From Nitratiruptor sp. YY08-10 (GTDB lineage Bacteria; Campylobacterota; Campylobacteria; Campylobacterales; Nitratiruptoraceae), in contig NZ_AP023057.1 in the NCBI RefSeq assembly GCF_016629565.1, positions 1,240,001 to 1,304,000 on the forward strand: a DNA stretch of 64,000 nucleotides, written 5' to 3'. How positions within the stretch are numbered: the first letter of the stretch is position 1; each line of letters starts with the position of its first letter. A model generated the notes under the pieces. It saw only the letters and a list, made by a program, of their open reading frames with translations. It was not told the DNA's origin and ran no database searches. The translations under genes were made by a program, and so were the position numbers. Positions 17,962 to 26,038 of this stretch are shown here, one piece after another.

Positions 17962-18527
17962 CTTTGCGCCAACTTTTCAATTTTTTTGAGCTCTTCTTCG
18001 ATCAAGTCACTGTGACGAGCCAAAAACTCTTCTGCATTTTTCGTAAATGCATCGAAAAAGAAACTCTCTTCATCGACTCTTGCTTGATCTACAAACTCTG
18101 TTATAAATCTATCCAAAGACTCCTTTTGAGCAGTCAAACCAAGGGGCAAAAGCATCGCTTTTTGATATTTGTCCGGCATGATATAACTTAACACCAAAAA
18201 GAGTTCATTCGCTCCTTTATAGTCCTTACTGTCCCAACGTTCCAACGCATGTTCATAAATAGCTCTTGCATTGTAGACATCATGCTCTTTTGTAAAATCG
18301 AATCTCTCTCCTACACTGAGCATCTGTGCAAGATCGTCAAATGCCGTTCGCAAAATCTCCTGATACAGCTCATCAATCTTTTCATCCTCCATATCCAGAG
18401 CCAGCATCGTATCAAGAACATCGTACAGTTTTACAATGTCATGCTCTTTAAGCGCTTTTTGTCTCTCTTTTTCAAGATTTTCCAAAAACTCTTTATCAGT
18501 TTTTAGTCGTGTGAGGTTCGCGTCCAT
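17958..18527 (-). CDS. Conserved-looking helical protein of unknown function
   Basis: A 189-residue acidic, wholly helical protein without membrane segments or a signal peptide. The pattern NARAIYEHALERWDSKDYKGANELF near residues 85-110 resembles a tetratricopeptide helix pair, and the C-terminus is a charged helix. The ATG follows AAGGAAG. It overlaps the MNT gene of pair 2 by 25 bases and murC by four. I do not recognise a family. Confidence 0.75.
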   Translation of the reverse strand: MDANLTRLKTDKEFLENLEKERQKALKEHDIVKLYDVLDTMLALDMEDEKIDELYQEILRTAFDDLAQMLSVGERFDFTKEHDVYNARAIYEHALERWDSKDYKGANELFLVLSYIMPDKYQKAMLLPLGLTAQKESLDRFITEFVDQARVDEESFFFDAFTKNAEEFLARHSDLIEEELKKIEKLAQR

Positions 18528-18820
18528 TCACTTCCTTTGTTCAGTTCTATTCCCTTCAAGGCTTCCTGTTCAATGGGCCTTTGAAAATCTGTATGGATAA
18601 CGATATCAACAGGTTTCATCAGTTTTTCTTCCAAAATGAACTCCGCTTTTACCTTTTTTGATAAAAGTTTGTCTCTCTTTTTCGGAATAACAAAAATGTC
18701 GATATCTCCTCCCCTTTTCATATCGTCTAATCTACTTCCAAACAGATATATTTGCGTTTCTCCAAAAATCTGGTTGACAACTTTTTGAATTGTGTTAATT
18801 TCCTGAGCTTTCAATCTCAT
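18503..18820 (-). CDS. MNT-type nucleotidyltransferase (MntA-like antitoxin), pair 2
   Basis: A 105-residue minimal nucleotidyltransferase with GSRLDDMKRGGDID at about residues 28-41. The first 40 residues resemble pair 1 closely (MRLK, IYLFGSR, DDxKxGGDID), so the two antitoxins are related. Here it comes after its HepT partner, the reverse of pair 1, overlapping it by 26 bases. The C-terminal half differs from pair 1, as expected if each antitoxin is matched to its own toxin. Confidence 0.85.
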   Translation of the reverse strand: MRLKAQEINTIQKVVNQIFGETQIYLFGSRLDDMKRGGDIDIFVIPKKRDKLLSKKVKAEFILEEKLMKPVDIVIHTDFQRPIEQEALKGIELNKGSEWTRTSHD

Positions 18821-19256
18821 GATAGTATTTTTCCAACTTTTTTGTTATTTCTATCAAATAGTCACTGTTTTCGAAAATAAAATTAATCGCTTCTATACGC
18901 AATTCCTCTTCATGAGGATACTCATGGGCCAAAAAATTTCGATATTTTCTCAATTCTATCCAACTATCAACATCCAAAAATTTCTCTTTTTCCAATTCGG
19001 CTAAAATCTCAACAAACCTTTTTCCATCAACGGGATATCCACTATATTCCAGGATATTTCGAAAAATCTTTTCTCCCAAAAGATCTTGTAATTTGGCAAA
19101 ACGAAAAGCTAAGATATCCAATTTGTCAAGATATTTTTCCTCAAGTTTCAAACTCTTTAAAGGCATTACAGGTTCTAAAACTTTTTTTGCCCTCTGAATT
19201 TTGTCTATATGGATATCGGCTTCATAAAAGTAGTGCTTTAATCGTTTTGCAAGCAT
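18795..19256 (-). CDS. HepT-like protein, pair 2
   Basis: A 153-residue HEPN-type helical protein with intact Rx4HxY seen as RNFLAHEY near residue 105. It is only distantly like the HepT of pair 1. It precedes its nucleotidyltransferase partner. Its start lies 19 bases inside the end of dapC, so it is translationally coupled to a lysine/peptidoglycan gene. A toxin-antitoxin function is inferred from family and pairing. Confidence 0.83.
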   Translation of the reverse strand: MLAKRLKHYFYEADIHIDKIQRAKKVLEPVMPLKSLKLEEKYLDKLDILAFRFAKLQDLLGEKIFRNILEYSGYPVDGKRFVEILAELEKEKFLDVDSWIELRKYRNFLAHEYPHEEELRIEAINFIFENSDYLIEITKKLEKYYHEIESSGN

Positions 19257-20362
19257 GCTTTCAACCTATCCAAAGCCTCTTTTGTTTTTGCTTCATCATA
19301 CACAAGCGCTATACGAACATATCCCTTTCCGATACCGTTTCTTCCCAAAAATGATCCTGGAAGGACTTTGATATTGTACTCTTTGTACGCTTTTTTTGTA
19401 AATTCCAGATCATCTTCGACCTTCAACCAAAGATAAAAAGTCGCTTCTGGAGCATCTATGCCTAATATCTCTTTGGCCAGCTTGAAATTTTTCCTGTATG
19501 CATCTCGAAAATGCACCACATGCGCTTCATCGCTCCAGGCCTTTACTGCCGCCTTTTGCAGTGGCAAAGGCGAAGCACACCCTACATAGGTTCTGTATCT
19601 TTTGTAGCCTTGTAAAATTTTCTCATCTCCGGCAATAAATCCGCTTCGAAGCCCAGGAGCACTACTTCGTTTAGAGATGGAGTTTACAACCAAAATGTTT
19701 TCAAAACTCTCATTGCCTACCGCCAGGCTTGCCTCTAAAAGAGATGGTGGCGGCACATCGGTGTAGATTTCGCTATAGCACTCATCATTGATCAAGACAA
19801 AATCATACTCCAAAGCTGCTTCCACCCAACGCTTCAACTCCTCCATATCCATCACAGCAGCGGTAGGATTGTTCGGCGAGTTGATGATCACAAGATCAGC
19901 TAGTCTCAAACGCTCATCGATTTGGGGTTTGAAGCCATTTTGCTCGGTCAAATCAAGATAGAACACTTTTGCTCCACTAGCAATCGCCGCTCCTTCATAG
20001 ATCTGATAGAAAGGATTGGTAAACGCCATGACAGGAGCCTCTTTTGTAGCAAGCAGAAACTGAGGAAAATTAAACAGAACCTCTCGTGTCCCAAAAGTGA
20101 GTATCAGCTGCTCTGGCTTTAAAGAGATATTGAATCTCTTTTGCACAAATCCTCGCACCGCCTCATGAAGCTCCTCTTCGCCCGCTGTTTTTGGATATTT
20201 GTTGAATAAATGGGCCTTGTTGCAAAATTCATCTTGGATACATTTTGGCGTTTCAAACTGTGGTTCGCCAATGGTTAGCGTCAAAGATGCAAACTTCTCA
20301 TTTGGCTGGATGCCTTCTAAAAGTTCATTCAATTTTTCAAAAGGATATTTTTCAAACTGCAT
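19238..20362 (-). CDS. dapC: Succinyldiaminopimelate aminotransferase (class I/II, DapC-type)
   Basis: PLP-dependent aminotransferase, 374 residues, probably converting N-succinyl-2-amino-6-ketopimelate to succinyl-DAP for lysine and peptidoglycan. Seen are LTIGEPQFETP near 28, the NSPNNPTAAVM segment near 159, INDECYSEIY near 190 and the PLP lysine in NSISKRSSAPGLRSGF near 229. The ATG shares one base with the upstream TAA (TAATG). Proximity to murC fits a wall-precursor role. Other class I aminotransferase specificities cannot be excluded from sequence alone. Confidence 0.82.
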   Translation of the reverse strand: MQFEKYPFEKLNELLEGIQPNEKFASLTLTIGEPQFETPKCIQDEFCNKAHLFNKYPKTAGEEELHEAVRGFVQKRFNISLKPEQLILTFGTREVLFNFPQFLLATKEAPVMAFTNPFYQIYEGAAIASGAKVFYLDLTEQNGFKPQIDERLRLADLVIINSPNNPTAAVMDMEELKRWVEAALEYDFVLINDECYSEIYTDVPPPSLLEASLAVGNESFENILVVNSISKRSSAPGLRSGFIAGDEKILQGYKRYRTYVGCASPLPLQKAAVKAWSDEAHVVHFRDAYRKNFKLAKEILGIDAPEATFYLWLKVEDDLEFTKKAYKEYNIKVLPGSFLGRNGIGKGYVRIALVYDEAKTKEALDRLKACLQND

Positions 20363-21036
20363 TATGAACCTTCCGTTGGCATTTTAAAATGTTGCACATG
20401 ATACTCCCCCTCTTCATCAAAGAAAAGATAGTATAAAAGATCCTTTTTCACCGGTAACTCGGCTAAATACCGTAAAGCAAGATTTGCTTCAAGGCTTGCC
20501 ACATGCATCACGATAGGCGCTGCGATCCCTCCAGGCTTTCTATCTGTAATGGTAAAGGTTGTAAAACTTGTTTTGTCCATAAAACAGACTTGCCCGTGAA
20601 ACTCTTCTACACTAGCATAGACCCAAGGGGTATGTGTTGCTTTTGCGTACTCGTCGATTTTTGCACGTACCGGAAGGTTGTCCGTAGCGTCAAGAATGAG
20701 ATCAACTTGAATATCGCGCTTTGCAAATTCATCAAAACTCTCCACAAAGCTTTCCACCTCAACATAGGGACATCGATCTTCGATGACGCAAGCATTCACT
20801 TCCGCTTTGTTTTTCCCCTCATCTTGCACTTTAAAGGTAATCTGCCTGTGGATATTATGCACACTGACGTGATCAAAATCTACAAGATAGATTTTGCCTA
20901 TGCCCGTTGCCCCCAGTGCCAGTGCAAGACTGCTTCCAAGACCACCGCATCCGATAATCGCCACACTCTTTTTTTGCAGTAGCTTTTGTCTCTCTTCTCC
21001 CCAAAGCTTCACCTGTCTTGCAAAATAGTCCATCAT
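20362..21036 (-). CDS. ThiF/MoeB/HesA family E1-like adenylyltransferase
   Basis: A 224-residue ATP-dependent activating enzyme of the ThiF/MoeB type. It opens YFARQVKLWGEERQ, has the ATP-binding loop IIGCGGLGSSLALALG near 28, NIHRQITF with the conserved arginine, and DATDNLPVRAKID near 117. It lacks the CxxC zinc pairs usual in MoeB and ThiF, so its carrier-protein partner is uncertain. The start is ATG 21036-21034, overlapping the preceding TGA, with GAGGAG six bases upstream. Its neighbour is the inactive-looking nitrilase homologue. Confidence 0.85.
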   Translation of the reverse strand: MMDYFARQVKLWGEERQKLLQKKSVAIIGCGGLGSSLALALGATGIGKIYLVDFDHVSVHNIHRQITFKVQDEGKNKAEVNACVIEDRCPYVEVESFVESFDEFAKRDIQVDLILDATDNLPVRAKIDEYAKATHTPWVYASVEEFHGQVCFMDKTSFTTFTITDRKPGGIAAPIVMHVASLEANLALRYLAELPVKKDLLYYLFFDEEGEYHVQHFKMPTEGS

Positions 21037-21833
21037 AACGCGCTCCTCTTTTGTAGTGCAGATCGAAATCCCCACATTTTTCTCGCCTCTTTGATTTTTG
21101 GCTTTTCGATATCTTCTATAAGAAGTTCCTCATTCTCTCCTAGTTCCACTGAAAGGTTTCCTTCTGGATCAAAACTAACGCTTCCACCATAAAATCGCCA
21201 ACGATTGTTCTTTTCATCTTTATATTCACCGATTCTATTGACACGAATCACATAACAGTGATTGGTAAAGGCCCGCATTTTAAGAAGATTGTTCCAGCGC
21301 TCTTTTGACTCGAAGGTAGAGACAGAAGGAACTATCACTACATCCACTCTTCTTTTTAGAAACTCTTGCCAAAATCTATCAAAATGAACTTCGAATCCAG
21401 ACAATACAGCTATCTTTATCTCATTGATGCGTATGACAGGAGTGCTTTGAAGGATCTCTTTTTCATTTGCAAAAAAAGTCTCTTCGTTCCAGTGGGGATA
21501 ATTGATCAAAATCTGCTGGTCATAGTAGTGTATACGCTCTGGACGCACAATAGCAACACTCTTTTTTATACCTTCTCTATCTACACGTACGATGGGAGCT
21601 ACGATCGTCATATCATACGTTTTGGCAAACTGTTTGAGATGTTCCAGCTGGGTTTTTGACTGCTGCTGGATCATTGATTTGGGAATAGAGCGCAACTCAT
21701 GGAAAAAGGGATTAAGAGCATATTCAGGCAATGCAAAAAGACGAACCCCGTTCTCTTTTGCGATACGCATATAATAATCAAGTCTGTTTGGGCTCATACC
21801 AACAGAGGCTATCTGCAAAGCCGCAATCTTCAT
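21033..21833 (-). CDS. Carbon-nitrogen hydrolase (nitrilase) fold protein with altered catalytic residues
   Basis: A 266-residue protein with the nitrilase-superfamily fold. The general-base glutamate is present (ALPEYALNPF near residue 38). The region that normally carries the nucleophile, of the form LxCxExxF, reads AVLSGFEVHFDRF, placing Gly where Cys is expected, and the catalytic-lysine segment reads YDQQILINYPHW, with Gln in the likely Lys place. By eye the Glu-Lys-Cys triad is therefore incomplete. It overlaps xseB and the thiF-like gene by four bases each. It may be a non-enzymatic or regulatory relative. Confidence 0.8.
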   Translation of the reverse strand: MKIAALQIASVGMSPNRLDYYMRIAKENGVRLFALPEYALNPFFHELRSIPKSMIQQQSKTQLEHLKQFAKTYDMTIVAPIVRVDREGIKKSVAIVRPERIHYYDQQILINYPHWNEETFFANEKEILQSTPVIRINEIKIAVLSGFEVHFDRFWQEFLKRRVDVVIVPSVSTFESKERWNNLLKMRAFTNHCYVIRVNRIGEYKDEKNNRWRFYGGSVSFDPEGNLSVELGENEELLIEDIEKPKIKEARKMWGFRSALQKRSAL

Positions 21834-22021
21834 TGACGCTCTTCTTGCTGAATAATTTCGATCTGAACTTTTGCTTCTTCCAAAAGTTTCTGGGCATCTT
21901 GAAGCAATTTCATCCCCTCTTTATACAACTCCACACTTTTAGCCAAAGGGATATCTTGCTTCATCAACTCATCTAAAATTATTTTCGCTTTTTTGAGTTT
22001 CTCTTCAAAACTTTCACTCAT
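21830..22021 (-). CDS. xseB: Exodeoxyribonuclease VII small subunit
   Basis: A 63-residue two-helix protein of the XseB family: SFEEKLKKAKIILDELMKQD is followed by IPLAKSVELYKEGMKLLQDA, including the conserved LxxSxxLYxxG pattern. The family binds XseA to form exonuclease VII, which degrades single-stranded DNA. It overlaps metX upstream and the nitrilase-like gene downstream by four bases each. The large subunit gene is not in this window. Confidence 0.93.
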   Translation of the reverse strand: MSESFEEKLKKAKIILDELMKQDIPLAKSVELYKEGMKLLQDAQKLLEEAKVQIEIIQQEERQ

Positions 22022-23136
22022 CTTCTATCCTCTATCACATCATTGATATATTCGTTAAACTTATCTAATTCTACCAAAAAAGCGTCATGTCCATAATCAC
22101 TTTTGACTTCATAATATTCGCTGAGATCTTCTTTTCCAATCTGTCGCATTTTTTGATCGATATACTCCATCTCTTCGGGTAAAAAGAGCATATCCTTTTC
22201 AAATCCGATCAAATAGAGCTTCGATTTGACTCGCATCAAAGCCTCTTCCAGACTCTCATAGCCTGTTGAGAGATCAAAAAGATTGATCGCTTTTGTGATA
22301 TATAGATAACTCAAAGGATCAAACCATTTACTGAAGTTGTATCCGTTATATTCAAGGTAGCGCTCCACTTGAAAATGACCGAACAGCTCATACAGTCCCT
22401 CGTTTGGCACGTAGTCTCGTCCAAATTTTCTATCCATCGAATAGTGGCTCAAAAAACTGATATGCCCAGCCATTCGGCCAACCGCAAGTCCAGTGAGCCC
22501 TTTTTCTTTCAAATCATTCGCATCGTAGTTGCCGTTTTTGAAATCAGGGTCTTTGATAATCGCCTCTTTTGCAATCTCGTTAAAGGCAATCACCCAAGGT
22601 CTTGTAGCATATGTAGCAGCAAGTGCAACGATCTTTTTGGCAAATCCCGGAAAATCTACGGCAAAACGTAGAGCCTGCATCCCACCCATACTGCCGCCTA
22701 CGACGGCATGGACTCTGTCGATTCCAAGTTTTGCAAAAAGAATCTTTTGGGCTTTGACCATATCCTTGATGGTGATGACCGGAAACTTGAACCGATACGG
22801 TTCATCGCTTGGATACATCGGGCTCATTGGACCGGTGGAGCCAAAGCAGCTTCCGATGGTGTTGGTACATATGACAAACCATTTTTTGGTATCAATCGCT
22901 TTTCCATCCCCTATGAGTCCATCCCACCAACCAGGCTTCCTGTCTCCCTCATATCTGCCCGCTGCATGGTGCGAACCACTTAGCGCATGGCAAATGACGA
23001 TAACATTGGATCTGTCTTCGTTGAGTTCTCCGTATGTTTCATAGATAATCTCGTAAGGCTCTAATATACGTCCGCTTTCAAGATATAAAGGATTTGTGAA
23101 TTTAGCGGTTTTGGTAACTATTTCCAATTGCTGCAC
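22018..23136 (-). CDS. metX: Homoserine O-acetyltransferase
   Basis: Alpha/beta-hydrolase-fold acyltransferase of 372 residues that activates homoserine for methionine synthesis. The family's oxyanion region HALSGSHHAAG is near residue 50, the nucleophile elbow VVGGSMGGMQALRFA near 143, and the terminal Asp/His pair lies in GFEKDMLFLP and DYGHDAFLVE. The start is GTG at 23136; a TTG three codons later is possible. It is the first gene of the long minus-strand chain and diverges from the antiporter. The O-acetylhomoserine it makes fits the metY gene at 24779-26038. Confidence 0.94.
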   Translation of the reverse strand: MQQLEIVTKTAKFTNPLYLESGRILEPYEIIYETYGELNEDRSNVIVICHALSGSHHAAGRYEGDRKPGWWDGLIGDGKAIDTKKWFVICTNTIGSCFGSTGPMSPMYPSDEPYRFKFPVITIKDMVKAQKILFAKLGIDRVHAVVGGSMGGMQALRFAVDFPGFAKKIVALAATYATRPWVIAFNEIAKEAIIKDPDFKNGNYDANDLKEKGLTGLAVGRMAGHISFLSHYSMDRKFGRDYVPNEGLYELFGHFQVERYLEYNGYNFSKWFDPLSYLYITKAINLFDLSTGYESLEEALMRVKSKLYLIGFEKDMLFLPEEMEYIDQKMRQIGKEDLSEYYEVKSDYGHDAFLVELDKFNEYINDVIEDRR

Positions 23137-23157
23137 CCTGTCCTAAAAATTGGAATC

Positions 23158-23201
23158 ATTATACTTAAAGTTGCGTTGAAAAGAGCTAAAATAGATATAA
23201 T
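23158..23201. promoter_or_regulatory. Divergent promoter region for metX (minus) and the antiporter (plus)
   Basis: The 91-base gap holds TATAAT on the minus strand at 23163-23158, about 22 bases before metX, and TATAAT on the plus strand at 23196-23201, about 27 bases before the antiporter. Neither has a convincing -35, which is usual for this phylum. Confidence 0.5.
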
Positions 23202-23227
23202 AGAGTCAATTTTTGTAAGGAAATTTT

Positions 23228-24580
23228 ATGATCCAGGAGATGTTACAGCACAACATTTGGTTGATAAGCAGTGTCATATTGGGCATTGTAATCCTTTCCA
23301 AGACCATTGCCAAAAAAACGGCGACAGTTGATGTCTTGTGGCTTATCGTTTTTGGTGCTCTGTTTGCCAATCTTGGGATAATACCTCAACATCATGAAGT
23401 TTTGGAGTATATCGGCGAATGGGGTATTGTATTTATCATGTTTGCTCTTGGATTTGACGAGGATCTGAACCATTTCAAAGAGGGACTCAAAAGAAGTTTG
23501 GGCATTGCAATCATAGGAGCAATTTTTCCTTTTTTAGCTGGGTTTTTAAGTGCAAAAATGTTTGGCTACAACGACTCCGTTGCACTGCTATGGGGCCTTA
23601 CCATGACCGCAACGGCAGTGAGTTTGACAATGGTGAGCTTGAAAGCAAAAAATATGCACAAATCAACTGCCACTACCGGTATCATGACAGCTGCAGTGGT
23701 TGATGATGTCCTGTCCCTCATCGGCGTGGCCATTATCATCCCTTTGGCACTTGCTGCAACGAAATCTGGAGGAAGTCTGGAGATCAACTTTGAAAATATC
23801 GGATGGATCACCATCAAAGTCATTCTCTTTTTTGCCATTACTCTAATTATAGGGCTTTTTGCATTTCCTGAAAAAGTTCCCAAAAAACTTCCAAAAAACG
23901 CCACATTTTTACAAAAACTGGACTACCATTTGACAAAACTGTTTGTACCTGTTAGCATCAAAAAGCTTCTGATTATGTATGGAGGCGAGTTTACGCCGCT
24001 TATCATGGTCTTTGTGGCAATGGGCATGGGTGCAATAGCCGATCTTTTTGGTTTCCACCCAGCAATTGGTGCATATATCGCCGGACTTTTTATGAAAAAA
24101 GAGTACTTCTTATTTGAGAAAGCGCCAAGACCGGATAAGATATTTAAAGAGTCAAAATTTGTGATGGATCATATCGCATTTACCATTTTTGGACCGATTT
24201 TCTTTGTCAACCTCGGAAGCAAAATCATTTTTGACTTTGATATTTTGGACTCGATCTGGTGGCAGGTTCTGGTACTCTTTGGTCTTGTATTTATTTTTCA
24301 AATTCTCTCGGCTGCTTTAGCAGCAAAATATACTGGCGGCTACAAATGGCATGAATCGGTAATGATAGGATTAGGAATGCTTGGGCGAGCAGAGCTTGCC
24401 TTTATCGTTATCAATATCGCCTATACAGAAAACAAAATTTTCGATGATGCACAGTTTCAAACGCTTATCTTTGCAACATTTTTGCTCAATATCTCGGTAC
24501 CCCTCGTGATCAACTGGTGGAAACCCTACTATGAAGGGGAAAAGGAGTTTAAAATTTTTGGTGCTAAACTTTCCAGGTAA
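23228..24580 (+). CDS. CPA2-family cation:proton antiporter (Kef/NapA-like transmembrane protein)
   Basis: A 450-residue integral membrane protein with about 12-13 hydrophobic segments covering its whole length. Recognisable are IVFIMFALGFDEDLNHF near 75-91, the unwound-helix region AAVVDDVLSLIGVAI near 155 with the paired Asp, FGFHPAIGAYIAGLFM near 275 and GLGMLGRAELAFIVI near 385. There is no C-terminal TrkA-N domain, so it is not a full KefB/C. It probably exchanges Na+ or K+ for H+. It has AAGGAA before its ATG, is transcribed alone and ends at a shared terminator. Confidence 0.88.
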   Translation: MIQEMLQHNIWLISSVILGIVILSKTIAKKTATVDVLWLIVFGALFANLGIIPQHHEVLEYIGEWGIVFIMFALGFDEDLNHFKEGLKRSLGIAIIGAIFPFLAGFLSAKMFGYNDSVALLWGLTMTATAVSLTMVSLKAKNMHKSTATTGIMTAAVVDDVLSLIGVAIIIPLALAATKSGGSLEINFENIGWITIKVILFFAITLIIGLFAFPEKVPKKLPKNATFLQKLDYHLTKLFVPVSIKKLLIMYGGEFTPLIMVFVAMGMGAIADLFGFHPAIGAYIAGLFMKKEYFLFEKAPRPDKIFKESKFVMDHIAFTIFGPIFFVNLGSKIIFDFDILDSIWWQVLVLFGLVFIFQILSAALAAKYTGGYKWHESVMIGLGMLGRAELAFIVINIAYTENKIFDDAQFQTLIFATFLLNISVPLVINWWKPYYEGEKEFKIFGAKLSR

Positions 24581-24666
24581 ACTTGGTTATTACAATTATC
24601 ATCAAATTCAAAGAAACAATGACTAAAGAAAGCGAAATAATTTTGCAAATTTTAGTAAAAGCGTTA

Positions 24667-24711
24667 AAAAAGTGCACTTGACCCATATGGGCGCTTGCTT
24701 TTGCACTTTTT
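24667..24711. terminator. Bidirectional hairpin between convergent antiporter and metY
   Basis: Stem AAAAAGTGCA (24667-24676) pairs with TGCACTTTTT (24702-24711), giving A-run and U-run flanks in both directions. The loop contains a CCCATATGGG palindrome. It sits in the 198-base gap between two converging genes; nothing else is seen in that gap. Confidence 0.7.
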
Positions 24712-24778
24712 AGCTTTTACGTAACATTTAAAAATTTACATTATTGTTGAATCTATTTAGTTATTTTATAATTTTATT

Positions 24779-26038
24779 TTATGATAACGCCTGATTCAGA
24801 TCTTCGATCAAATCTCGGGTCGCTTCCAAGCCTATACTTAGTCGAATAAGCCCTTCACTCACACCTGCAGCTACGAGCTCTTCTGCGCTCAACTGTTGAT
24901 GAGTTGTGGATGCAGGATGGGTAATGATCGATTTGCTATCACCGATATTGACGACCCTGCTAAAGATCTTCACGCTGTCAGCTATCTTTTTTGCCTCGTC
25001 AAAACTTCCCACTTCAAAACTCAAAAGCCCGCTGGCACCTCCTCTTAGATACTTTTTGGCATTTTCATAGTTTTTATCTCCTTCCAGGAGTGGATAGTTG
25101 ACCTTTTTTACTTTTGGATGTTTTTGTAGCCATTTGGCTATTTCCAAAGCACTTTGGCTATGCTGTTTGACTCTTAGACTCAGATGCTCAAGTCCCTGGA
25201 TAAAGAGCCAGCTGTTAAACGGACTTGGCGCTGACCCCATATCCCGAAGCAGACTCAGTCTGGCTCTCAATATAAATGGAGGAAAAGGGCTATCGGTATA
25301 GATAAGACCGTGATAACTTGTATCTGGTTCGTTGAAATGGGTATATCTTGGATTGTTTTTGATTTTTTCTTTTGCACTCTCTCCTTCCACGATGATACCG
25401 CCAAGTGCCAGTCCCTGGCCTGTTGTATATTTACTGGTGCTGTGGACCACCACATCCACACCATACTCTATAGGGTTACACAGTATCGGCGTAGCGACAG
25501 TATTGTCTATGATGGTGATGATATCGTGTTTATTGGCGATCTGTACAATCTGTTCAAAATCCGGCACATCAATACTCGGATTTGTGATACTTTCAAAAAA
25601 GATCACTTTCGTTTTTTCATCGATCAGTTTTTCTATCTGCTGTGGCTCGTGCACATCAAACATTCTCGCTTCAATTCCAAGACGCTTGAGCGTGTGGGTA
25701 AAAAGCGTTACCGTTCCGCCATAGAGCTGATGGGCTGCAACAATATTGTCTCCCGCTTCACATAGATTGAGTACACTGTAGTTGATGGCTGCCATTCCAC
25801 TGGAAGTCGCCAATGCCGCTACGCCCCCCTCAAGTGCGGCGAAACGCTTTTCAAAGACATCTGTCGTCGGATTACCGATACGGGTGTAAATGTTTCCAAG
25901 CTCTTTGAGTGCAAAAAGATTGGCTGCATGTTCTGCACTGTCAAAGGCATAAGCAGTGGTCATATAGATAGGAACGGCCATCGTCTTTTGTTCATCTTTC
26001 TCATATCCTGCGTGCAGTGCTATCGTCTCTTTTTTCAT
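24779..26038 (-). CDS. metY: O-acetylhomoserine sulfhydrylase
   Basis: PLP-dependent Cys/Met metabolism enzyme, 419 residues, making homocysteine from O-acetylhomoserine and sulfide. It shows IYTRIGNPTTDVFEKR near 50, TSSGMAAINY near 79, and the PLP lysine in VVHSTSKYTTGQGLALGG near 200-217. C-terminal IRLSIGLEATRDLIEDL is typical of MetY. Length and the HAGYEKD opening favour MetY over MetB. It pairs logically with metX and is coupled by a four-base overlap to a second PLP enzyme upstream. Confidence 0.9.
   Translation of the reverse strand: MKKETIALHAGYEKDEQKTMAVPIYMTTAYAFDSAEHAANLFALKELGNIYTRIGNPTTDVFEKRFAALEGGVAALATSSGMAAINYSVLNLCEAGDNIVAAHQLYGGTVTLFTHTLKRLGIEARMFDVHEPQQIEKLIDEKTKVIFFESITNPSIDVPDFEQIVQIANKHDIITIIDNTVATPILCNPIEYGVDVVVHSTSKYTTGQGLALGGIIVEGESAKEKIKNNPRYTHFNEPDTSYHGLIYTDSPFPPFILRARLSLLRDMGSAPSPFNSWLFIQGLEHLSLRVKQHSQSALEIAKWLQKHPKVKKVNYPLLEGDKNYENAKKYLRGGASGLLSFEVGSFDEAKKIADSVKIFSRVVNIGDSKSIITHPASTTHQQLSAEELVAAGVSEGLIRLSIGLEATRDLIEDLNQALS

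Noticed and set aside
22529-23044. Plus-strand open frame of 171 codons opposite metX.
   Set aside because: Antisense shadow of a conserved enzyme; low-complexity product and no ribosome binding site.
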